A DNA stretch of 64,000 bases from Celoporthe dispersa (Eukaryota; Ascomycota; Sordariomycetes; Diaporthales; Cryphonectriaceae), in assembly GCA_016584495.1 (NCBI GenBank), contig WAID01000006.1, forward strand, positions 1,240,001 through 1,304,000, read 5' to 3'. The translations under genes were made by a program, and so were the position numbers. This document shows, in pieces, positions 56,572-64,000 of the stretch (within the stretch, counting starts at the first letter, position 1; each line of letters opens with the position of its first letter). Below the pieces are notes generated by a model, which worked only from the letters and a program-made list of their open reading frames with translations, had not been told where the DNA came from and made no database searches.

Positions 56572-57317
56572 TAGTAGTATGCGCTTACGGGCGTGACCAG
56601 GGAAAGGGAAGAAGGGGCATAGAAGGATTAATAACAAGGGACGACGGTGCCAGGAAACAAGATGGACGGTCTTGATGACTGATTTCCCGGTCACTGCTTT
56701 CAAGCGTGGAGTTCACGGGCCAGATAATGCTAGCGCGAGGATATTCTTTTTTTCCTTGTTCTTCTTTCTCTTCTTTCATTCTCTTTTCTTCTTCTTCTTC
56801 TTTGTTTTCTTCTTTCTCTTTTCTGGGTTCCTCCTCATGTCAATTACATTGCCTATTTGCTCTACAGATCAATAAGTGTGGTGGCGGTACGTGACTCGAG
56901 GCATGCAGCGGGGAACAAGATGTGGACAAGAATGTTAGGAAGAGCAAAACTGTACATAGGATGTGTCTAAGGCCGGCCCCATAGCAGCCTCGAAAATGAA
57001 GGTACTCGAGCCCACAAGATTGCTACAGAAGTAGGGAAGAGGAGAAAGAAGGTATGGTAACCATGTATGCAGCACAGCGGCCCTTACAAATGCCGCCCGT
57101 ATGGTGCGCCGCTGCGGAGGGGGCCTGCCCCACACTCCACACTGGCATGTCGCACCTGCGCAGTGCGATTGTTCCCCTCCCCCTCACTTCCGTGTTATGT
57201 TTTTCCTCGGGCGCGAGGAGCCAAATACCCTCCTCCGGACAGAAGCACCACCTCAAAAGACAGTCCACATTTCCCCCCATAAATAACATCTCCTTCTCTC
57301 CCCTTTATCGGGAAGGA
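56572..57317. other. Tandem intergenic region
   Basis: Between the SP-RING gene and the YciI-like gene, both on the plus strand. A pyrimidine tract (56745-56830) follows the first gene. The last 250 bases should hold the leader of the second gene. No gene is supported. Confidence 0.55.
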
Positions 57318-58105
57318 ATGCCACCCAGCCTCAACGCCCTCGCGAGGACACTCATCATCGCCCCAGCTACACTCGGACGACAGGCCGCCCGCACCTCTTC
57401 TTGTTCGCAGCGGCTGCTACCTACGACTGCGGCGATCACAGCACCACCAGCGGCCACCAGAGTCACGAGAAGGATGGCTTCCTCTGCTTCCGCCCCCGCG
57501 GCGGCGGAAACCGCGCAAGTACGAGTGGCTTGTCGTCGTGCCGGATGTGCCGGGGAGTCTGGCGAAGAGACTGGAGGTCCGACCGTGAGTCTTTTTTTTT
57601 TTTGTCGGGGTTGACGCTTTCTTGTTACTTATTGGTGGCAAGGTTGGCTGCTCTGAAAAAACTAACACATGGTGGTGATGAAACAGGCAGCATTTCGCGG
57701 GTCTGGGCAAGATGAAGGAGAGCGGCCTCTTCAAGATGGGCGGTGCGTATCCACCCCCGTTTCTACCGCTCGTTCCGAAGTGGAAGCATTCTGTTGCTGA
57801 CGCGGAGCCGCCGGCGGCGACACCATTTAGGCGCCGTGCTGGAGGAGATGCCGGCTGACGATGAGGTCTCGAGCATGAAGTTTGCGGGCAGCACGATGAT
57901 GGTCGTTGCTGAGAGCCGGCAGGCGGTGATTGATATGCTGAAGGATGATGTCTACGTCTCATCCGGGGTGTGGGATCTGGACAAGGTGAGCATAACGGGG
58001 AGAATGACCACAACAGTGGTGATGGGGCCCTCAGCTGACTCTTTTCTTCTTCTTTTCCGGCAGGCTATGATTTGGCCTGCCAAGATTGCATTCCGGTTTC
58101 CCTAA
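57318..58105 (+). CDS. YciI/YCII-like protein, probably mitochondrial, frame broken once
   Basis: Small ferredoxin-like-fold YCII-domain protein; enzymatic role in fungi unknown. Four exons: 57318-57584, 57687-57742, 57831-57985 and 58064-58105. With one base dropped they total 519 nt (172 residues). The first 60 residues are rich in Arg, Ser, Thr and Ala with no acidic residue (MPPSLNALARTLIIAPATLG onward), consistent with a mitochondrial presequence. The YCII domain follows: KYEWLVVVPDVPGSLAKRLEVRPQHF (with the conserved RPxH), GLFKMGGAVLEEMP, MKFAGSTMMVVAESRQAVIDMLKDDVY and MIWPAKIAFRFP at the end. Between the presequence and KYEWL the frame shifts; an extra G at 57506-57507 explains it. 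Donors are GTGAGT, GTGCGT and GTGAGC. Confidence 0.82.
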
Positions 58106-58745
58106 GAGAGCCGTGAGACCCGATTAGGAGGGAACACTCACGAGGAAGGAGAGGGATTGGGGGTGGGAGGAGTACGACAGCTTAGCGTACAAACCACGAG
58201 CCTCAAATCAATTTTTGACGACGCGCTACAATATTTCAATACAAGCCTGCGAGGTCCCTCCCGTCTCAGGAGTCTGTCTCTCACTGGGATATGCTCCGTG
58301 GTCACCGAAAGCCCACCGCCGGTCCCAAGAAGAATAATCAGACTGTGAATGCACGCCCTATTGCCAACCCCGATGTTCCCATTTTCGGAGTTCACCTGAT
58401 CCGCTGAATGCCCGGGGCACCTTTCCTCCCTCGGCCCTTGATACTGCATGTCTGTAACCATACTCCGTACCAAAACAAAAACAAAAAAAAAGGGACTGTC
58501 CCGGCCAATGAATGACGAAGTGCAAATATCGCAGCCATACACCACTCCACTATACACGGTCGCTCGTGTGATCCACGCTCGATATAACACCTTTTGCTAG
58601 TGTTCGGATACGACACGAGATGATCTGCGTCCCGTACTGGCGCAAGCTCGGCGGCTGGTATGCTCAGCAGGCTGCGATAGTCTCACCATGGAGATCAGCA
58701 AGAGACATAAAAGTACCCCCGAAAACCCCAATGGGACGATGGCCC
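58106..58745. other. Convergent spacer
   Basis: 3' flanks of the YciI-like gene and the UPF0662-like gene. It includes a TACTCCGTAC word (58465-58474), an A-rich patch (58476-58492) and no supportable gene. Confidence 0.6.
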
Positions 58746-60270
58746 TTAACCCTCAGCCGCCGCCTCAGCACCCGCTGCCGACTCGGCGCGGGACTCGGCC
58801 TCGACGCGGAGCTCATAGTTGAGCTCAAAACACTCAGCCAGCAGGTCCGTCACCGCGCCTTGGCCTTCGGGGATGTCGCCGTTAATCTCAAATTTCCCGT
58901 CGGACCGCATGTTGTCAATGGAGTTGAGCTAGCAGGGAGACGTCAGCTGGGGCGATGTGCCGGGCGGTATAGACTTCATAGACCAACCTTCATGCTGTAA
59001 GGATACAGTTCTCTTGCTGAGTTAACACCACCAGAATCCTTGACCTCCAGCAGACAGCGCTTCAGGGTTGACAGTTGGTTGTATACCGGGAGTAATGCCT
59101 CGGAAACCGGTTCTGACAGGAGCATGAGGTGATAGATGTAGCCGTAACTCCGTCGGATGAGGTACAGCAATGTCTGCGAGTTGTCAGCAAGAGGACCCCC
59201 TGACCTTTTGGGGGGCAGCTGGCGTGTTTACCCTTTGTACGTAGAGCTCAGCTGGCCGGCCCTGGTCGTCCAGCCAGTTGCCATCAATTCTGGCCTCGTC
59301 AATCTTGTCGAGTTGACGTTGATAGTCGTACAGATCTGTCTCTCGAAGTGACCACGCTGGCGTGATCGAGAACTTGTCCAGATCGTTGCGGATGCCAATC
59401 AAGACGTCGTAGATTTGTTTCCACTGCTCGGGCATCACTCCCTTGCGCTCTAGGACGACATCGGACCAGTGGAGACATCGGTCGAGGAGTTCTGAGACCT
59501 CCTCGCTGCCCTTGGCAGCTCCGCCGTCTGCCGTCTTGAATTGACCATCCACCCGCCGAGCATCGATGTCTTGCAACTGAGCCCTGAGCTTCTCCACCTC
59601 CGCTCGGTTGAACTGTTGTCATGTGAGCCACCGCTCTTGTCACTACCCGCCGGGCCATGCTCACCTTAGCCTTAGTGTTTGCCAACGCCATCGAGCGGAT
59701 GATCGAAACTAGTTTCTCGTGCACATCCACCAATGCATCGTCAAGGATGTCCAGTTTCTTTTGCAGCTTTGCCAGAGATGACTGGCACAGTTCTACCCTC
59801 TTCGACAGCAGTTTGATCAGGTAGGGCGAGTGTCTCCCGTCAGCATCGTTGACCGAACCGGACAGCTGGACCAGGGTCTTGCTCATGCTCTCGAGATCCT
59901 TAGCAGAGAACAGGTTCGCCTCGGTGAGGTGACCCAACAGTCTCTTGATGGTCGACGTGAGGGCATAGGCCGCAGGGGCTTCCCCGGTCCTCCCTATGGT
60001 CATGAAGAAGAGCGACAGCAGCTGGAAGCAGCTCTCCATGACTCTGTCGAGGCGGTTCTCGCCGGCATCCCCGTTGCTGACCGCCCGGATCTCGGTGACC
60101 TTCCGGACCTCCTCGATAGTCTGGTCATACAAGGCCATGACATCCTGAGAGCGTATGTATTTGGTGCGGTCCTGCTTGAGGAGGAGCAGCTGGTCCCGTA
60201 CCGCTACGAGGCGCTCCATGATCTCTGTCTCCCGAGCATCCTGGGGAGGAGGCACTACAGGCGTTTCCAT
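58746..60270 (-). CDS. UPF0662 / DUF2408-like helical protein
   Basis: Four exons: 60270-59665, 59612-59232, 59173-58988 and 58928-58746. Together they give 451 residues with all phases matched and no frame error. The opening (METPVVPPPQDARETEIMERLVAVRDQLLLLKQDR) and blocks such as IRSQDVMALYDQTIEEV, LIKLLSKRVELCQSSLAKLQKKLDILD and TLLYLIRRSYGYIYHLMLLSEPVSEALLPVYNQL match, from memory, the fungal UPF0662/DUF2408 family. Its function is unknown; S. pombe members are uncharacterised cytoplasmic/nuclear proteins. The whole chain is predicted helical with coiled-coil-prone stretches, and the C-terminus is acidic and Ala-rich (AESRAESAAGAEAAAEG). The N-terminal start is well supported by the family. 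Its promoter is shared with the divergent ribosomal stalk gene. Confidence 0.85.
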
Positions 60271-61175
60271 GCCGGGCTATAGGTGTGCTGTCCCCACTGG
60301 TTGAAGGTAGACCTGGCGGAGGGGTGATATCGTGGTAAGCTGTATAGGGCGTATGGATGTCAAGCTTGCAGGCTCCGATTCAGGTTGACCTGGGGTCTGC
60401 AAACTGCCGGCGCTCGTGGTGAGGGTCGCCCCGTGACTGCTTCGTTCGGCGATTGAATCACGATCCCGGACAGCCTGTGTAAATCCTCAGGGTATGGCGA
60501 GGCGAGGTCACAAGATGCTCGGCGCCGAAGGGCAGCAGGTATGTTGTGAGAGGCACTCAGGGGGTCTGAGAGACGCCCACAGAAGCTGAAAGACGGATGG
60601 CGATAGTCCCGATAAGAGAGTCTAAGGCCCAGCTATGGTACGGCGAAATTAGCCAATCATCTGGATGTATATATGCATATGTGATCCAATCCCTCACCTT
60701 CTCACTGCAAGGCCGTCAATGGAAATGGTTACAGGACCTTGGTAGGTTGGCGTGAAAGCGACAAGTGGTATTTGCTGTGTCATCGACAACCTGGAAGAGC
60801 TGAGCCCGCCGCGGATCGTCAATGGGAGACCAGCAGACGTCAGTGATTCTGGGAAGTGGGGGGCCTGGTCAAGGCAGAAAGGTGGGGTTCACCTCGTAAT
60901 CGATAAGGCAAGAGTCAAGGCGGTCTTGGCGGCGATGCCATCCGAACCAGGCCAAGACCAAGGAAGACTCAGCAGGCTCAGTCAGCAAGCGTCGGCGTCA
61001 GGGTTTTTCCGAGATTTTTCGTGGTGTGCGTGCGGAAAAATGCTGCGACCCAGTCATACCGACCAAACCGCCCAACCACCTGAAGCGAGACTTTGAATTG
61101 TCACCACTCTTTTGCGACGCAGCATTCGAAATTCCTCATTCTTGCATTCCGCAATCCACCACATACACATCCAAG
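60271..61175. promoter_or_regulatory. Divergent promoter, UPF0662-like gene / RPP1
   Basis: About 900 bp. A GCTATGGTACGG word at 60629-60640 belongs to the recurring TAC/GTA word family. The 5' leader of the ribosomal gene is the stretch before 61176 (gcaatccaccacatacacatccaag). No coding gene. Confidence 0.5.
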
Positions 61176-61824
61176 ATGTCTACTGCTGAGCTGGCCAACT
61201 CCTACGCCGCCCTCATCCTCGCTGATGAGGGTCTTGAGATCACTGTATGAAAACCTCCCCCGACCCCCACGAGGGCAGTCGCAAACGATGTCGACGACAG
61301 GGAGATGACACCAGAGTACTGACTTCGTTGAACCGCAAAACAGGCCGACAAGCTGCAGACCCTGATCAAGGCTGCCAACGTCTCCGATATTGAGCCCATC
61401 TGGACTTCTCTCTTCGCCAAGGTACGACGACCATAAAACGAAACCCCGTCGAGAGCGAAAAGAGACCCACCTCGAAATTTCGACCGGGGGCTCTCATCAC
61501 GAGAGGATGCTTGTCGGGGACATGGACGCTGACGAGGATCATCATCATGCAGGCTCTTGAGGGCAAGGACGTCAAGGATCTCCCTGACCAACGTCGGCTC
61601 CGGTGGTGGCGCTGCCGCCCCCGCCGCCGGTGGTGCTGCTGCTGGCGGTGCCGCCGCCGCCGAGGAGGCCAAGGAGGAGGCCAAGGAGGAGGGTTCGTGC
61701 CAACCCCCCAATCATCACATGCTCACCTGGGCTGCCGTGCGCTCGGATCATGACCGGCTGACTGACACCATATACAGAGAAGGAGGAGTCCGACGACGAC
61801 ATGGGCTTCGGTCTGTTCGACTAA
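61176..61824 (+). CDS. RPP1: 60S acidic ribosomal stalk protein P1, frame broken once
   Basis: Component of the ribosomal P stalk that recruits and stimulates GTPase translation factors. Four exons: 61176-61244, 61344-61421, 61553-61692 and 61778-61824. They total 334 nt, and the expected 110 residues result only if one base is dropped. The protein opens MSTAELANSYAALILADEGLEIT and continues [36 protein letters not shown]. It then has the TNVGSGGGAAAP hinge, Ala-rich and KEE-rich linkers, and the universal C-terminus KEESDDDMGFGLFD. Between VKDL and TNVG the frame shifts because of an extra C in the run at 61582-61584. Loss of frame would remove the stalk tail of a protein that fungi rely on, which argues for a sequencing or assembly artefact. 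Confidence 0.93.
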
Positions 61825-62751
61825 ACGGTTTTCAACCCACTGCCAACTGCCGCCGTCAAAACGAGCACAAAACCTACGAGCAAATCCGACCTACCCGACA
61901 TATCCTCACGACGACATCTCCTCCCGCTCCGCTGTACTTCCTTCGATCTCTGCATTGGGTTGCGGGTCATTTTTTTCTCAAACAATGCTACGCTGCTTCT
62001 AGTCTAGCAAATACCAGTCATCTACGTAAAAGGGACGGGGAGGAAGGCTTCTTCTCCTTTGGTATCTGGTCGCAGGAATGGAGTAGAGGGATCCGGAATT
62101 TGATGACCTTTTGCAAATTAAAAGGCAAAAAAAAGAGAGAATCTGTGTCTTGTTGTGATCGAGTGGTTCTCCTTGGTGAATCAGTGACATGTTGTCTGGA
62201 AATGAGGAGCCCTTCATCCGGTCGTCCGCCTCGCAAATGTGCACTCCCGTGCTTCGTGAATGTCAATTGAGCTGATCAACGTCTTCAACGTCAAGTCTAT
62301 GAAAGGCCTCCGGCGTTTCACCGGATAGGCCTGTTGATCGCGTCTGTAGTCTGCTGGGGAGAGGGACTCGAGACTTTAGAAAGTGCCGCATTATCGCTAC
62401 ACCTGTCACAAAGCCCGGAAGGTTAGATTCACGTCAGATAGACTTAAGGCCTAGGGTATTGTTCATTAATTCGTCAAGTGGTCGAGATGTCCTTGGGTCA
62501 TTGACGCCCACTACATGACGGCACCAGCTCCGCTGTGTAGGTGCAGCCCTCGAAATCTGCCAAAGCCAACCACAGGTTGGCGGAATATGCTAGTCAATGC
62601 CCATTGCTGCGTCCTGTACCCGAATGATGGTCTTTCATTTCCCTCAAAACGCCGTTGTAATATTTTGCCCCAGATACCTTCTCTTCCGCCTTTGTGCAAC
62701 CGGGTCAAGTCCCTCCCCACCGCAGGTCCTGTGCTGTACTTGAGTGATCGT
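61825..62751. other. Convergent spacer
   Basis: 3' flanks of RPP1 and the UBX-domain gene. No gene is supported; the only notable element is an A-rich patch near 62120-62135. Confidence 0.6.
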
Positions 62752-63680
62752 CTATTTGACGATCAGAACACCACTGGGAACGAGTCCCACCTCCCGAAGT
62801 GTCTGGCCGAACTCGGTGGCCTCGAAGACCTTCCGTGGGAACGTCATGGTGAAGTTCTGCACACTGGTGCCCTCCGCCCTCAGAGCCTCGGCCACCTCGA
62901 ACAGGGTCGTATCAGCGGGGAAGCTCTTCTGCACTATACCGCCGGGCGTCTGGAACCGCAGTCGGGAGTCGGTGTACGAGGCACTCGTCTTGGGCTGTGA
63001 CGGAGCAGCAGGCGCAGCAGCCTCTGCCACGACAGGAGGAGCCCTGCCCTCCCTGGCGGCCTTGGCCTCCTCCGCCTTGCGGCGCCGCTCCTCCTTGTCG
63101 GCCTCGATCTTGGCCTTGATGCGCTTCTTGGCCTCCTGGTCCTCGAGCTTCTCCTGTCTCTTCTTGGCAGCCTCCTTGATCTGCTCCTTGCGCTGGAGGT
63201 CCTCCTTCATGTCCTGCGTCTCCTGGGTCGCCTTGCGCTTGATGGCCTCGTTGCGCTTGCTGTCCGCCTTATCCAGCTCGGCCTGCCGCGAGCGCTTCTC
63301 GGCCAGGGCGGCGCGCATCTCGGCGAGCTTCTCTTTCTTCTCCTCCTCGGTGAGGGCTTCACCTCCTCGGTCGACTCGGAGAAGTTCTCGTGGCCCGACT
63401 TGCTCGCGTGGAACTCGGCCATGGCCGTGGTGCGGAACTGCTTGCCGCAGTCGTCGCAGACGAGGGACTTGGCCAGCTGGCCCTCCTCTAGGCCCTTGAT
63501 GGCGGCCGCAGTGGCCTCGGCGTCGTCCTCGTCTGGCGCCTCGAGCTGCTCCAGCGGGGTGTCCTGGTTCTTCTCCAGCCACTCGAGGGCGCCCTGGAGG
63601 CCACCTGACTTCTTGACGGCCATCTCGGCCCGGGCCTTGTCGAAGCCCATCTCGAGCAGGGTCTCTAAATCGGAGGCCAT
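62752..63680 (-). CDS. UBA-zinc finger-UBX protein (UBXN1/SAKS1-like), frame broken once
   Basis: A Cdc48/p97 cofactor-type protein that can bind ubiquitin chains and the Cdc48 N-domain. About 309 residues after a one-base allowance, and intronless; start ATG 63680 (MASDLETLLEMGFDKARAEMAVKKSGG). Parts in order: UBA domain (residues 1-40, MGFDKARAEMAV and ALEWLEKNQ); an acidic linker; a C2H2-like finger (CDDCGKQFRTTAMAEFHASKSGHE, Cys-x2-Cys and two His); a long charged coiled coil (EEEKKEKLAEMRAALAEKR onward); and a UBX domain ending TFPRKVFEATEFGQTLREVGLVPSGVLIVK. The Phe-Pro-Arg turn (TFPRKVF) is the typical Cdc48-binding loop. The frame breaks between STEEVK and LTEEEKKEK, with one C missing (minus strand) near 63354-63356. 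Convergent with RPP1. Confidence 0.88.
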
Positions 63681-64000
63681 GGTGACTGGCGGTATCTGGA
63701 TGGGAGGTGGGGAGTGTCGGGGAGAAGATGTGGCAAGAGGGGAGATGGTGGCGCCTGGCGGGTGCGACCGGCAGTTGTTGTTGTCGTGGTAATGAAAGTG
63801 ACGGTGGGGGTAATCGGTAGAGCACTGTTGTGTGTCTTGTGGCAAGGCAGACAGGACCTTAGCTCTGTGTGGAATGCACAGAACTAAATAGTAGGAAGCT
63901 GAAGCTTGGGGAAGATGCCGGGTAGGGGAGCGAATGGAGGGGCAGCTGCCCTACGCACTACGTAGTAGTAGACACTACTGTGGGGCATGACTTGGTCCAG
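63681..64000. promoter_or_regulatory. 5' flank of the UBX-domain gene
   Basis: Leader and promoter side of the minus-strand UBX gene. It carries a run of TAC/GTA words (ctacgcactacgtagtagta at 63951-63970) with a palindromic ACTACGTAGT core. No coding sequence is visible before the window edge. Confidence 0.5.

Overview
The window looks like a nuclear segment of a filamentous ascomycete (Pezizomycotina, probably Sordariomycetes; inferred from gene content and style, not from a search). Coding exons are GC-rich. Introns are short (about 50-240 bp) with GT..AG ends, and some show CTAAC-type branch points. Genes alternate strands with no operons, and the spacers are rich in microsatellites, homopolymers and polypyrimidine tracts. 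I support 19 protein genes. I see no tRNA, rRNA, CRISPR array or intact transposon.

Layout. 1-0.74 kb is AT-rich and gene-free. 0.7-9.3 kb: an unrecognised 200-aa protein (+), a small spliced membrane protein (+), the spliceosomal DEAH helicase Prp2/DHX16 (-), the ER DnaJ co-chaperone Scj1 (+) and a secreted protein made of GPFP(S/T) repeats (-). 12.3-24.4 kb: a 4-coumarate-CoA-ligase-like enzyme with a peroxisomal SRL end (-), a large DUF3824-like protein (+) and a KpsF/GutQ-type SIS-domain protein (-). 29.7-40.8 kb: a WKF-domain protein (-), proteasome subunit alpha 1 (+), an unrecognised 180-aa protein (+) and a TMEM234-like membrane protein (-). 44.3-58.1 kb: a C2-domain Fic1/Inn1-like cytokinesis protein (+), UTP15 (-), a polyglutamine SP-RING (MIZ) protein (+) and a YciI-like protein (+). 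58.7-63.7 kb: a UPF0662/DUF2408-like protein (-), ribosomal stalk protein P1 (+) and a UBA-zinc finger-UBX protein (-). Most are housekeeping genes for splicing, rRNA processing, translation, proteolysis and ER folding. Their adjacency looks like ordinary euchromatin; I see no secondary-metabolite cluster or defence system.

The strongest unexpected signal is technical or evolutionary. Eleven of the genes, several of them essential, are each broken by at least one apparent single-base insertion or deletion, mostly in short C/G (once A) runs, 15 sites in all. After a one-base allowance, exon phases and protein lengths fit the families in the cases I could total. Consensus errors in the assembly are the simplest explanation, so several coding spans here are given across a frameshift. 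Other items of note are the GPFP-repeat secreted protein, Gly/Ala helical units repeated along the DUF3824-like protein, a degenerate CBS region in the SIS protein, a Cys-rich insert in the SP-RING, and recurring TACTAYGGTAC words in spacers.
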